DNA of 61,210 bases, taken from NCBI GenBank assembly GCA_009774245.1, contig VSNM01000010.1, forward strand, positions 48,167 to 109,376. The letters are read 5' to 3'. The translations under genes and the position numbers were made by a program. Shown one piece after another: positions 33,983-42,735 of this stretch; positions within the stretch are counted from its first letter, which is position 1, and each line of letters begins with the position of its first letter. Source of the stretch: Lachnospiraceae bacterium. Its GTDB lineage: Bacteria > Bacillota > Clostridia > Lachnospirales > Lachnospiraceae. Below the pieces are notes generated by a model that worked only from the letters and a program-made list of their open reading frames with translations, ran no database searches and had not been told where the DNA came from.

Positions 33983-35137
33983 TCATAAATCTGACACTCT
34001 GACTTCCCGATAAAAAACTTCATACATGATTCTCTGCAGTTCATCCTCGTCAATGTAATAGTCATCGTAGAAGTCCTGCTCACCGTTATCCCTGACAAAA
34101 TACTCCGCCCTGTCCTCCCCGGTGAGCTGGTAAAAGGACTGTTCCGCAAGTGTACAGTCAAGCGCCTTTGAGGCGATGTACACGGCCTCATCCACAGATA
34201 TATCCGTATTCATGTATGCGCTCAAAGACACATAAATGTCCTTCACAAAGACGGGATTCGCCTTTATCTCCTGCATCACTCGTCCCATTGCTACCCGCAT
34301 AAAATCCTTCTGTCTTGCCAGACGCGTCGTCGGGCTTCCCAGCGCGTCGTACTTTCTGTATCTTAAATAATTTACTACGTTTTTCCCCGTGAGCGTCTGT
34401 GTGCTGCCCTGTACATACGCCTTGTTGTACTCCGTCATGTCATCCGGCACGACGACCTCTATGCCTCCCAGCCGGTCCGTTATCACGGAAATTGCGTCAA
34501 AGCTCACCGCGCAAGCCCCATGAATGGGCAGTCCGCACATGAGCTCCGATACACTCTCCTTCATCTTCCGCAGTCCGAGCTCACCGCCGCCTGCATATCC
34601 ATACTGCAGACAGATCTGGTTGTGGATCGTCTCCACACGCTCACTGTCACTGTTAAAAATTTCCACATTTACCATTGAATTTCTCGGGATACCGATCACA
34701 CTGATCTCCTTGTCAGTCTGATTTAACGACACCAGAAAAATGGTGTCTGCCTGACCTGCACTCCAGTCAGACAGCTTTGTCTCCGACGACAGGCTTCCGC
34801 TATGGTCAATTCCCAAAAGCAGGAAATTCAGCGTATCCTCCCGATACTCATACACTTTTCCATCGTAGACAGTCCAGTTTTCCTGCCACGCCACGCTGTC
34901 GTTGTGCTCCAGATCCTGTCTGATCCTGTCTACCTCGTCGCTGTCCACCATCATTGTCGGTTCTGCTGCATTGACTGATGCTTTCAGCGCCATCTCCCCT
35001 GACTTGTACAGGATCGTACCAGCCAGCCCCAGGACAAGCATTATGATCAGCACTGTCGACAACAGGCACACGACCACTTTCTCAATGCCACTCTTTTTTC
35101 TTTTCTTTCTTCTCTTCCCTCGTTTATTCTTCTCCAT
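33983..35137 (-). CDS. LytR-CpsA-Psr (LCP) family phosphotransferase
   Basis: 384 aa from ATG 35137 (MEKNKRGKRRKKRKKSG); a TTG six bases earlier is the only alternative and the ribosome site (TTGGTAA) is weak. A basic N-terminus precedes a membrane helix (VVVCLLSTVLIIMLVLGLAG) and an extracellular LCP domain: FLLLGIDHSGS, GQADTIFLVSLN, EISVIGIPRNSMV, INDRLGG-like ITDRLGGIEVVVPDD, YLRYRKYD, TTRLARQKDFM. LCP enzymes move undecaprenyl-linked polymers onto peptidoglycan or protein. Here it is the first gene after the EPS promoter, so it probably attaches this EPS to the wall. Confidence 0.92.
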   Translation of the reverse strand: MEKNKRGKRRKKRKKSGIEKVVVCLLSTVLIIMLVLGLAGTILYKSGEMALKASVNAAEPTMMVDSDEVDRIRQDLEHNDSVAWQENWTVYDGKVYEYREDTLNFLLLGIDHSGSLSSETKLSDWSAGQADTIFLVSLNQTDKEISVIGIPRNSMVNVEIFNSDSERVETIHNQICLQYGYAGGGELGLRKMKESVSELMCGLPIHGACAVSFDAISVITDRLGGIEVVVPDDMTEYNKAYVQGSTQTLTGKNVVNYLRYRKYDALGSPTTRLARQKDFMRVAMGRVMQEIKANPVFVKDIYVSLSAYMNTDISVDEAVYIASKALDCTLAEQSFYQLTGEDRAEYFVRDNGEQDFYDDYYIDEDELQRIMYEVFYREVRVSDL

Positions 35138-35215
35138 AATCAATTACCAATATGTGCTATCAAATCTCAGACAGGATGCATCCGTATCCATCAAAAAAGT
35201 TTCAGCTCAAGTTTC

Positions 35216-35233
35216 TAGTAAATATATTTACTA
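35216..35233. promoter_or_regulatory. Perfect 18-bp palindromic operator at the EPS promoter
   Basis: TAGTAAATATATTTACTA is a perfect palindrome. It begins about seven bases downstream of the -10 box of the LCP/EPS promoter, so it covers the expected transcription start. A related half, TAGTAAA followed by gatatata, lies upstream of the neighbouring XRE gene at about 35561-35580. It is the best candidate binding site for that repressor. Confidence 0.65.
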
Positions 35234-35239
35234 AAATTT

Positions 35240-35268
35240 AGTATAAAATAATTGGAAAAGCATGTCAA
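35240..35268 (-). promoter_or_regulatory. Promoter of the LCP/EPS operon
   Basis: TTGACA (35263-35268), a 17-bp spacer and TATACT (35240-35245) on the minus strand, about 105 bp upstream of the LCP start. This is the only strong promoter found upstream of the whole minus-strand EPS run. Confidence 0.75.
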
Positions 35269-35280
35269 TATTTTTTTTAA

Positions 35281-35508
35281 TTATTTTCTCTGTGGAAATT
35301 TCGATTTCTTGTTCGTCAATCCCAGAAGATAATCTGTACTGACATCGTAGTACTTTGCAAGCACAATCAAATGCCTGATCGGCAGTTCATTCGCGCCGCG
35401 CTCATACCTTGCGTACATTGTCTGCGATGTTCCCAGCACAGTCGCAATTTCCTGCTGTGTCAGGTCACTATCCTCACGAAGATTGCGCATCCGAACAATA
35501 TAATTCAT
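35281..35508 (-). CDS. XRE-family HTH repressor
   Basis: 75 aa, start ATG at 35508 (MNYIVRMRNLREDSDLTQQ); the ribosome site GGGGTGAAG is a good one. The helix-turn-helix spans DLTQQEIATVLGTSQTMYARYERG, followed by ELPIRHLIVLAKYYDVSTDYLLGL, the standard HTH_3 fold with no extra domain. It lies between the EPS promoter/operator (35216-35268) and a divergent lipoprotein gene. A palindrome and a similar half-site on both sides suggest it represses the EPS operon and perhaps itself. Regulation is inference from position. Confidence 0.9.
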   Translation of the reverse strand: MNYIVRMRNLREDSDLTQQEIATVLGTSQTMYARYERGANELPIRHLIVLAKYYDVSTDYLLGLTNKKSKFPQRK

Positions 35509-35659
35509 GTTTCTTCACCCCGAGATTAGCATAGCAAAGTATTGTGTACTGCATTTCTTTTAATATATATCTTTACTATTATCCCGTTTTTTTTAAATTA
35601 TATGATATAATTAGAAATTTATAGTGGACATTCTCAAAATTGTATGATAGTATGAGGAT

Positions 35660-36253
35660 ATGAAAAAGAAAAGTAAGAAAATGAAAAATTTGATTACAAC
35701 AACTTCATTGTGTATCCTTCTCTGTTCAGGATGTTCGCCGACGCAACAGGCGCCGGTGACGCCTGAAATATCTGTTGATCTGTCGGAAAAACGGCCGGTG
35801 AACCAGCCGGATGCCGATATCACGATTCCTTCTATATTAATAGGAGAAGAGCTTTCACAGATACAGGCGGACAATACGCCTGTCGACAACGGAGACGGGA
35901 CTGTCACCTACTCGCTAAAGGGCGGGGAGCTTGACAGCATATTACAGCAGATTGCTGACAGCCTGTCGGACAGCATCCAGGATATTCTTGACAATGACGA
36001 TTATTACCCCAATATCACAGAGATAACACACGACGCTGACTATACCAGTTTCACAATCTCGCTGTCAGACGGTCAGATGAGTATGTATGAGTCGATGCTT
36101 GTAATGTCCTTTTATACTATAGGAAACAGATATCAGATCTACAGCGGTGTTCCCGCTGATCAGGCGGTGACGACTGTGATCTACGTCAATGACGCTGACA
36201 ACTCTGTGATCAGCAGGACAGATTCCACATCTGTGGAAACTTTCTCTCCATGA
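35660..36253 (+). CDS. Putative lipoprotein of unknown function
   Basis: 197 aa. The N-terminus MKKKSKKMKNLITTTSLCIL leads to a lipobox-like LLCSGC, so Cys25 is the likely lipidated residue. ATG 35660 has GAGG very close (spacing two); the internal ATG 21 bases on (MKNLITTT) is an alternative. The mature part is mixed alpha/beta with no motif I recognise (GDGTVTYSLKGGELDSILQQ, YTSFTISLSDGQMSMYESM). It is divergent from the XRE gene and followed by a MITE (36278-36435) and then a strong terminator (36437-36466). Function unknown. Confidence 0.75.
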   Translation: MKKKSKKMKNLITTTSLCILLCSGCSPTQQAPVTPEISVDLSEKRPVNQPDADITIPSILIGEELSQIQADNTPVDNGDGTVTYSLKGGELDSILQQIADSLSDSIQDILDNDDYYPNITEITHDADYTSFTISLSDGQMSMYESMLVMSFYTIGNRYQIYSGVPADQAVTTVIYVNDADNSVISRTDSTSVETFSP

Positions 36254-36277
36254 CATATTTCCCTTTGGGTGCCCTAA

Positions 36278-36435
36278 GGAACTGTAGAAAAATAACTGAC
36301 GCGTCCTGACTTGTCTATTTCTCCGATTATGCATGCCAAAAAGCCTCGCCGTAGCCCGCTACGCCTACGTTTTTTGACATACATCCTCGAAGAAATATCC
36401 TGCGCAAGTTGCATCACTTATTTTCCTACAATTCC
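36278..36435. mobile_element. GGAACTGTAGAA-ended MITE, copy 1
   Basis: 158 bp with inverted ends GGAACTGTAGAAAAATAA (36278-36295) and TTATTTTCCTACAATTCC (36418-36435). Relatives lie at 58121-58276 and 59275-59451. The middle contains a palindromic part around CGCCGTAGCCCGCTACG. It lies between the lipoprotein stop codon and that gene's terminator. Confidence 0.8.
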
Positions 36436-36436
36436 T

Positions 36437-36466
36437 AAGCTTGAGTTTCTTCACTCAAGCTTTTTT
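36437..36466 (+). terminator. Strong intrinsic terminator
   Basis: AAGCTTGAGT (36437-36446) pairs with ACTCAAGCTT (36453-36462) and is followed by a T-run to 36466. It terminates plus-strand transcription from the lipoprotein gene and faces the convergent HIT gene. Confidence 0.88.
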
Positions 36467-36493
36467 GTATGTATGGCATCCGAACGAATCATA

Positions 36494-36904
36494 TCAGCCT
36501 GTGATCTCATCCTTTACTGCATCCAGCTGCTCCTCCGTCATACCGCACGGGGGCATGACAAGAGACTGCCCGTCATCGTTGTACCGCGGTATCAGGTGCA
36601 TATGAAAATGAAATACTGTCTGACCTGCAATCTCATTGTTGTTCTGAACCACATTAAACCCATCGCAGCCGAGCTTCTCTGTCATTGTCACCGCCATCCT
36701 TTTCGCAAGCGGGAGTGTTTTTGCCACGGTACTGTCGTCGAGCTCGTACAGATTTTTATAGTGCTCCTTTGGCAGAATCAGGGCATGTCCCTTCGTGGCC
36801 GGATTCAGGTCCAGGATCACCCGGAAATCATCATCCTCATACAATGTGCGCGACGGTATCTCACCGTTCGCTATTTTACAAAAAATGCAATTCTCATCTC
36901 TCAT
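36494..36904 (-). CDS. HIT-family hydrolase
   Basis: 136 aa from ATG 36902-36904 (MRDENCIFCKIANGEI), with GGAGG 12 bases upstream; an earlier in-frame ATG (MEVDYS) is less likely because its own sequence forms the ribosome site. The HIT triad is QTVFHFHMHLIPRY. A Cys pair (CIFC) plus a later His could bind zinc, as in many bacterial HIT proteins. The family hydrolyses nucleoside phosphoramidates and dinucleotides. It follows the flavodoxin-SCP2 gene after 28 bp. Molecular class firm; physiological substrate unknown. Confidence 0.93.
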   Translation of the reverse strand: MRDENCIFCKIANGEIPSRTLYEDDDFRVILDLNPATKGHALILPKEHYKNLYELDDSTVAKTLPLAKRMAVTMTEKLGCDGFNVVQNNNEIAGQTVFHFHMHLIPRYNDDGQSLVMPPCGMTEEQLDAVKDEITG

Positions 36905-36932
36905 ACTGTAGTCAACCTCCATTTTTATTTTT

Positions 36933-37934
36933 TTACGCCTTCTGTGTCGTGAATACATACAGCAGGTCAAGCGTGCGCAGCACCTTGAAATCGCCCTTCA
37001 TCTTCATATCTCCTGACATAAATGCCTTTTGAAAGGTCATGCGCCCCGCTGTGATCTCACTGATAATATCCGCGGACACCTGCATCTCAACGTCAACGCT
37101 GTCCGCATCGCCATAATAACACTCCATCTCCGTGTGGTTCACCTTGACAATCAACGGCAGCCGCATCTCCGGCATCACAAACTTATAGACTGCGCGGAAT
37201 CCTGCCTGCGGATAAAAATGCTCCTTAAAATCCTGCAGAAACATAGTGCTGTCCGGTTCTTTGACATTCATCAGATCCTTGAACATACTGGCAAGCTCCT
37301 GGATGTCCTCCTTCTGCTTCTGCACATACAAATCATCGCTGGCAAGCTCCGACAACTGCTCCGCCTCCTGCGGCGTCAGATTCAGACTTTGTGTGAACGT
37401 GATCTTTTGCTTTACGGCCTGATTGCTGTTAGGGAAGATCGGCATTTTCTGGTTGATAGAACGGTACATATCCTCCACACGCTTCTCAATCACCCTGGAG
37501 TACCCCGCATTCTGCTCCAGCTCCGACACGTCCGCTATGTAGCCGCAGATGCCGGTAATCGGGCGTCCTCCGAGAATCTCCCACGCCTCTGTGAGATTTT
37601 TTGAGGCGTCATGCTCGCCGTAGGTCGTCGCCATGACTACGGGACACATATAAATATTCGCGATTTTTTCCTTGTCGCCATACAGCCAGCAGGAGTCGAG
37701 AAACTGGTGCATATACCCGCCAACACCGTACCACTCCACCGTCGTTGCCAGGATGATACCGTCTGTGTCCTTCAACGTCTGCGGCAGCGTGACAATATTA
37801 CTCTTAAACTCATACAAATCATATCGCTCCACGTTGACATTGAGCTCGCGCAGTACCTCCTGTATCTTATTTAACACATATAAGGTCGGATCTCCGATCA
37901 GTCCTCTGCCTCCATAATAAATGTTAATCTTCAC
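36933..37934 (-). CDS. Flavodoxin-like protein fused to an SCP2-like domain
   Basis: 333 aa, start ATG at 37934, overlapping the rhomboid gene by four bases (ATGA). Residues 1-150 look like a flavodoxin/NADPH-dependent FMN reductase (MKINIYYGGRGLIGDPTLY, GIILATTVEWYGVGGYMH, VVMATTYGEHDAS). Residues about 220-333 resemble an SCP2 sterol-carrier domain (LPLIVKVNHTEMECYYGDA, ADIISEITAGRMTFQKAFM, GDMKMKGDFKVL), which binds lipophilic ligands. The fusion suggests a flavoprotein acting on a hydrophobic substrate. Adjacent genes give no clear pathway. Domain calls are good by motif; function is inferred. Confidence 0.8.
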   Translation of the reverse strand: MKINIYYGGRGLIGDPTLYVLNKIQEVLRELNVNVERYDLYEFKSNIVTLPQTLKDTDGIILATTVEWYGVGGYMHQFLDSCWLYGDKEKIANIYMCPVVMATTYGEHDASKNLTEAWEILGGRPITGICGYIADVSELEQNAGYSRVIEKRVEDMYRSINQKMPIFPNSNQAVKQKITFTQSLNLTPQEAEQLSELASDDLYVQKQKEDIQELASMFKDLMNVKEPDSTMFLQDFKEHFYPQAGFRAVYKFVMPEMRLPLIVKVNHTEMECYYGDADSVDVEMQVSADIISEITAGRMTFQKAFMSGDMKMKGDFKVLRTLDLLYVFTTQKA

Positions 37935-38620
37935 CCTTTATATCCTCCTGCTTTTATCAAATTCATCACTGCCATAAGCAGCAATCCGCATATCAGTCCG
38001 CCGACGTGCGCCGCATTGTCAACACGCTCCGCCCTGGCGCCGGAATAGATCATATAGATAACCACAAAGACCATATTGCGCAGCGATATACTCTCATATC
38101 CACTCGGCACCACCCTGCCATTTTCATCCAGGACGTCCGTCTGGTCCGGCATAATGTCCGCCTCACTGCGCCGCTTTCGCGCCCTGCGCTTCATATCCCG
38201 GACTATAAGCAAAATAAACAGTGCGCCGATGAGTCCGAATATCGCTCCGCTGGCGCCGACCGCGTCATAGATGTCTCCTGTCAGAACAGAATACAGCATC
38301 GAAAATACGCTGGCGCCAATCCCCGACAACAGATACAGTATCGCAAACCGGACATGGCCGATCATCTGCTCCACCATCTGCCCCAGCCCGACCAGATAGA
38401 TCATGTTGCTGACAATATGCTCGATATCCGCGTGTAGAAATATGGCAGTCACAAGCCGATAGTACTGTTTGTCCACAAGAACCTTCTCCGCGTTCATGCT
38501 ACCAACATTATACACCACTTCACCCATTTGTGTACATAAAATATATCCCACAATATTGATTGCCATAATTGCCAGAGTGACACTGTAATCGCGCCAGCCT
38601 GCCATCCTTTGTTCTTTCAT
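37931..38620 (-). CDS. Rhomboid-family intramembrane serine protease
   Basis: 229 aa, start ATG at 38620 with AGGAGAGG upstream. Catalytic Ser124 is in GASGAIFG and catalytic His205 in NAAHVGGL; the loop HADIEHIVSNMIYL after FL is also typical. Six helices can be drawn, with an extra basic loop (MKRRARKRRSEADIMPDQ) between TM4 and TM5. Rhomboids cut membrane proteins within the bilayer. It is cotranscribed with the flavodoxin-SCP2 gene through a 4-bp overlap. Substrates are unknown. Firm assignment. Confidence 0.93.
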   Translation of the reverse strand: MKEQRMAGWRDYSVTLAIMAINIVGYILCTQMGEVVYNVGSMNAEKVLVDKQYYRLVTAIFLHADIEHIVSNMIYLVGLGQMVEQMIGHVRFAILYLLSGIGASVFSMLYSVLTGDIYDAVGASGAIFGLIGALFILLIVRDMKRRARKRRSEADIMPDQTDVLDENGRVVPSGYESISLRNMVFVVIYMIYSGARAERVDNAAHVGGLICGLLLMAVMNLIKAGGYKG

Positions 38621-38698
38621 CCTTCACCTCTCCTATGTATGTGAAGTATACATCATTATAGGAGCTGTTGTCAAACACACTCTCAATTTTCATTCTTT

Positions 38699-39991
38699 TC
38701 ACTGTAACTTTTCACTTCTTTTCAAAAATGTCACATCACCGGTCATTCCATCATATAGACCTGATATATCACCCTGTATGGTCACTGTCACTACATAATC
38801 CTGATCGGTAACTTTTGTAATTCGACCTTCGAAAATTTGATCTGGAACCTCCGCGAATACTATCTCCACCGGCTCCTCCTGATCTATCGCCGGATACTCC
38901 TCCTCATGCAATAACACATTTATTGTCGCTGCTTTCTGGTCATACAATCTGACAAGGATGTCATTTTTGCAGACTGTGCCTCCGGCCTCCACCATGATAT
39001 CCAACAGGACGCCATTGTACCCGCAGAGCACCTGATTGTGCGCTACATAGGCATCAAACTGCCGTATATTCTGCAATGCGGTCTGATAGCGTCCTCTCGC
39101 CTCCTGCAGCGCACTGTCAAGACCTGCCATCTGAATGTCGTACCATTCCTGTGCTGTCTGCGAGGCATGAATCCCGGCGTCATAATCCATCCTTGCCGCC
39201 AGCTTTTCTTTTTCCAGCTCCTGCGCAATCTGATGATAAGTGCGCAGCGACTCGTCAACCTCATATAAAAGCGATTCATTTCTCTCTGTGAGATGTTCGA
39301 CCTGCTCCTCCAGCTGATTTACCATATTCTCTGCATTTTCCCTCGTTTTCTCATATACGATATAATAATAAGCATTCTGATACCGGCTGTCATAGTTTTC
39401 GGAAACTGCGATCTGCGCCTTGTTCAGATACTCCCGTGCATCCGCCAGCTCCTGCTGTGCCCGCGTCAGCTGCAACAGATTTTCATTGACCTGATTTTGT
39501 TTCTCATCCACAGCTTCCCTCGCCTTATCTGCCTTACTCTGAAGCGCGTCACATCTGCTGCGGTATAGGACGCCTGCATATTCTGCGTCGATCGCACTGC
39601 TGTCACAACTCTGTGACGCCAGTATGCTTACTTCTCTCTGCCTTGCCTCCAGCGCATCACAATCTCTGCTCGTGTCGAGGATTTCTCTCTGCAAAGCAGT
39701 CCTGACGCTCTGCACACTGTCCTCAGTGACACGAAATAATACAGTGCCCTTCTGCACCTGCTGCCCTGCGCTGACCAGCACCTCCTCAATCTGCAGAGGC
39801 GAACTGATGTCCAGATCAAACGTCTGCTCAGCCACGCCCATCGACACTGCGGCTGATTTCGTGATAACGCCCGACTGTGTTCCAGAGCCCGCCGCAGTGT
39901 CACGACCTATCACAGCAATCCCTATGCATGTCATACTGACTATGGCTGCGACCGTCGGAATAAGATATTTTATTATGAAATTTTTCCTCAT
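38699..39991 (-). CDS. HlyD-like membrane fusion (adaptor) protein
   Basis: 430 aa, start ATG at 39991, overlapping the upstream gene by ATGA. One N-terminal helix (YLIPTVAAIVSMTCIGIAVIG), a half biotinyl-lipoyl motif (SPLQIEEVLVSAGQQVQKGTVLFRV), a long coiled-coil arm of about 220 residues (ALEARQREVSILASQ, NMVNQLEEQVEHLTERNE), the second lipoyl half (CGYNGVLLDIMVEAGGTV) and a beta-barrel region (EPVEIVFAEVPDQIFEGRI). This is the standard adaptor layout of type I/MacA-like exporters. No ABC transporter or peptidase is adjacent. Probably pairs with the 819-aa protein encoded directly upstream. Confidence 0.85.
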   Translation of the reverse strand: MRKNFIIKYLIPTVAAIVSMTCIGIAVIGRDTAAGSGTQSGVITKSAAVSMGVAEQTFDLDISSPLQIEEVLVSAGQQVQKGTVLFRVTEDSVQSVRTALQREILDTSRDCDALEARQREVSILASQSCDSSAIDAEYAGVLYRSRCDALQSKADKAREAVDEKQNQVNENLLQLTRAQQELADAREYLNKAQIAVSENYDSRYQNAYYYIVYEKTRENAENMVNQLEEQVEHLTERNESLLYEVDESLRTYHQIAQELEKEKLAARMDYDAGIHASQTAQEWYDIQMAGLDSALQEARGRYQTALQNIRQFDAYVAHNQVLCGYNGVLLDIMVEAGGTVCKNDILVRLYDQKAATINVLLHEEEYPAIDQEEPVEIVFAEVPDQIFEGRITKVTDQDYVVTVTIQGDISGLYDGMTGDVTFLKRSEKLQ

Positions 39992-42447
39992 TGTGTGCCC
40001 TCCCCATCTGATTCCGGCACATATGATTCTGGCACATAAAACACAAGCTTTCGCACATCATCAAGCAGATCGCCCTCCCTGCAGCCGACTTTCGTAACCA
40101 GCCCGTCTCCCGCTGCATGGAGCGTGCCATCTCCCACAAACCGGTCAAAATCATCAAGCTCCTGCATTGCCTGCTCCAAATCCGACTGCGCCGTCCGGAC
40201 CGCATTTTGATACTCCTTTAGGCGCTCCGTGTATCTGGCGCCTGCAAGCTCCCCCTCCGTCAGGGCGCTAATGCGCGTCTGTTCTGCTGTCAGAAGCTCT
40301 TTATCCATAATCTGCTGTTCCTGCAGTATTTCCTTCTGCAGGACGTTGACTTCCTCGATCATGGCGGCAATCTCGCGGTTGGACGTTTCCAGATGATCAA
40401 AAAAATTATTGTAGGCGGCCTCTGCCTCCTGTAAGGTCTGGGCCGCTTCGACCTGGCGCGTCACGAAACATTCTCGGGCGTTCTCCACCTGTTTCTTTGC
40501 CTGGTCGTATGCTCTTGCCACATCCGCGTTCTGCCGCTGATGTGCGTCATCTGTCAGCTCTGTCTGCAGCTGATAAATATCTGTCAGCAGCTGCTCTGTC
40601 TCAAGAATTTTTTCCCTCATACCAGTGTTTAATTTGGCGATTGTATTGTCATATGCCGCCTGCGCAAGCGTCCTGCCAACCATGGCTTCATTGTGGGAGA
40701 GCCCCGCCTCCAGCACGCCGATATGATAGCTTGTCTGAGCCTTCATAAGCGCTCTCTGGGCGTCAGACTGCGCATAGGTGAGCGATTTTCTGACACGCTC
40801 CACACTGTCCTGCGCAAACTGGCACACTGGCTCTCCATTCCGAACATACTGCCCCTCCTCCACATAGATTTTTGCAATCTTCAGGCAGTCTGCATTGCCC
40901 CTATCAATTTCTGTCCGGTTATCTGTATCAAACATCGGTGACACGCTCTCACACACTGTCACTCCGCCTCCACCCACGCTGCATTGGACAGCCTCGTCCG
41001 CCACGGCCTCCCCAAAGGTTACCACAGCTGTCCAGGCAGGCCCGATCATACTGCTGTCGCCTGTTATCGACACAGTTATGATACTGTGAATAGCTGTTTT
41101 TTCATCGGGCGCCGCGATGGGGACAACCGCCTCAATCATACCGTCAAAGCTGCCGCAGTCCGCTATCGCCACACTTGCCCGCTCTCCTACATGGAGACTG
41201 CCCGCATCACTTTCCGGCACAATCACGGACACAAGTCGTTCGTTTGGATCACTGTACGCGAAAATTTGTTCTTCTCCTGTCAGCGTCTGCCCTTTCTCTG
41301 CATATACCCTGAAAATGGTTCCCGGTCGTTCTGTGTATAAATATCCGTCTCCGACCAGCTCATCAAAGAATGCCTTATTTTCTACCGCCCTGTCCCTCGC
41401 ATCTTTTAGATGCTCCAACTCGCCATCAAGCCCCATCAGGCATGCCTTGTAATCACTCTCTGCTGTCTGTCCCTTAGCGGCCGATAATTCACAGGTTGTT
41501 TTTGCGTGAAGGCTTTCTCTCTCGCACTCGAGCTGCGCATCCACAAGCTCCTGCTGCGCCCTCTCCTGCTGGTTCAACAGTTTTTGCAGTTTTAGCTCTG
41601 CCCCCTCGATCTCCCTCTGATACGCCTGTCTTGCCTGTTCGTATTCCTCATGTGCCGTTGTCATCTCGTCCTTTAACAGTGCCACTGTCCTGACAGTCCA
41701 CTGACGGTCGTTTTGTACGCCACGCGCAGCCTGATCACCGGACAGCGCACTCAGCTCCTCCTGTGTCACTTCCCAGTATGCCCTGCGGCTGGCAAACAGA
41801 TCATACGCGTCCTCATACGCTTTTTTTAACTTCTCAATCTGATAATCCTCATAAAATGTGTTGTCTGCCACCGCAGTGTAATACGTATTGTACGCCTCCT
41901 GCGCGTCCTCGCACGCTTTCTGTGCCTTTACAAGCTGCATTTCCAGCCGTGTCAGCGTATCCTGATAGACCTGTGGTGCATATTCCGCCTCAAGCACTGC
42001 CGCATCATATGTATATTTTGCCTGTATTTTCTCCTCCCCGTTTGAGATGACCTTACTTCGATAGGCAAGCTCTGCATCCTGTACCGCCTTCTCCAGCTTT
42101 GCGCCCGCCCTCTGAATGCTTTCGTCTGTAAACCTGATGCACGGTTCCCCTGCCGCAACAGTATCGCCGTCCGCAAGGTATACCTCCTCCACACAGAGAC
42201 TGACATCCTGCAGAAAATCAACTGGAAAGATCACAGGTTCCACTCCGATTTCTGTTATCCCTGTCGCGGTGATGACAGTCTCACTGTCAATTTGGAGCGC
42301 TCTATCCTCTGTGTCATCCGAGAGCATTCTCTTATGGTCCGGCCTCAATGCATGGAAATACCATAAGCTTCCTAATGTCAGAGAAATGATAATCATCAAT
42401 GTCGATATCCCAATTATTTTCCGAAAATACTTCCTGCGGTTTCTCAA
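39988..42447 (-). CDS. Double HlyD-like adaptor protein (two coiled-coil modules)
   Basis: 819 aa, about twice the usual length. N-terminal helix (IIGISTLMIIISLTLGSLW), then module 1: lipoyl-like ADGDTVAAGEPCIRF, coiled coil of about 220 residues, second half YTERPGTIFRVYAEKGQTL and a beta-barrel domain (VGERASVAIADCGSFDGMI). Module 2 follows: VEEGQYVRNGEPVCQFA, a second long coiled coil (VLQKEILQEQQIMDKELL), then GDGLVTKVGCREGDLLDD, ending EGTQ. A tandem fusion or duplication of adaptor arms. It overlaps the downstream 430-aa adaptor by four bases. Upstream 42448-42735 shows no partner gene on this strand. The transport partner must be elsewhere or absent. Confidence 0.82.
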   Translation of the reverse strand: MRNRRKYFRKIIGISTLMIIISLTLGSLWYFHALRPDHKRMLSDDTEDRALQIDSETVITATGITEIGVEPVIFPVDFLQDVSLCVEEVYLADGDTVAAGEPCIRFTDESIQRAGAKLEKAVQDAELAYRSKVISNGEEKIQAKYTYDAAVLEAEYAPQVYQDTLTRLEMQLVKAQKACEDAQEAYNTYYTAVADNTFYEDYQIEKLKKAYEDAYDLFASRRAYWEVTQEELSALSGDQAARGVQNDRQWTVRTVALLKDEMTTAHEEYEQARQAYQREIEGAELKLQKLLNQQERAQQELVDAQLECERESLHAKTTCELSAAKGQTAESDYKACLMGLDGELEHLKDARDRAVENKAFFDELVGDGYLYTERPGTIFRVYAEKGQTLTGEEQIFAYSDPNERLVSVIVPESDAGSLHVGERASVAIADCGSFDGMIEAVVPIAAPDEKTAIHSIITVSITGDSSMIGPAWTAVVTFGEAVADEAVQCSVGGGGVTVCESVSPMFDTDNRTEIDRGNADCLKIAKIYVEEGQYVRNGEPVCQFAQDSVERVRKSLTYAQSDAQRALMKAQTSYHIGVLEAGLSHNEAMVGRTLAQAAYDNTIAKLNTGMREKILETEQLLTDIYQLQTELTDDAHQRQNADVARAYDQAKKQVENARECFVTRQVEAAQTLQEAEAAYNNFFDHLETSNREIAAMIEEVNVLQKEILQEQQIMDKELLTAEQTRISALTEGELAGARYTERLKEYQNAVRTAQSDLEQAMQELDDFDRFVGDGTLHAAGDGLVTKVGCREGDLLDDVRKLVFYVPESYVPESDGEGTQ

Positions 42448-42674
42448 TTCTGCTTTTACCTCTCTTTCACGGAATTTCTATAAAACGGTCAGAGACTGCT
42501 TACATATATTTTTTCCAATAGTACTCTTTTTATAAATTCCTTTTCATGGGTAAAAGGGAAATTCAGACCTTTTGACACCCTAATCATATAATAAAATGCG
42601 TCAGAATGTGTGGTTTATGGACTTTCCATGCCTGTAAAAAGAAATTAAATATTTAAGTGTCAAACGCCGGACAG

Positions 42675-42703
42675 TTGCGCGCAGATACGCGATATGATAT
42701 ACT
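42675..42703 (+). promoter_or_regulatory. Promoter of the coiled-coil nuclease gene
   Basis: TTGCGC (42675-42680), 17 bp, TATACT (42698-42703), about 33 bp upstream of the TTG start. The remaining part of 42448-42660 shows no gene or clear hairpin. Confidence 0.5.
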
Positions 42704-42735
42704 GGATACACAAATGAGAAAGGAAACATACTTTA

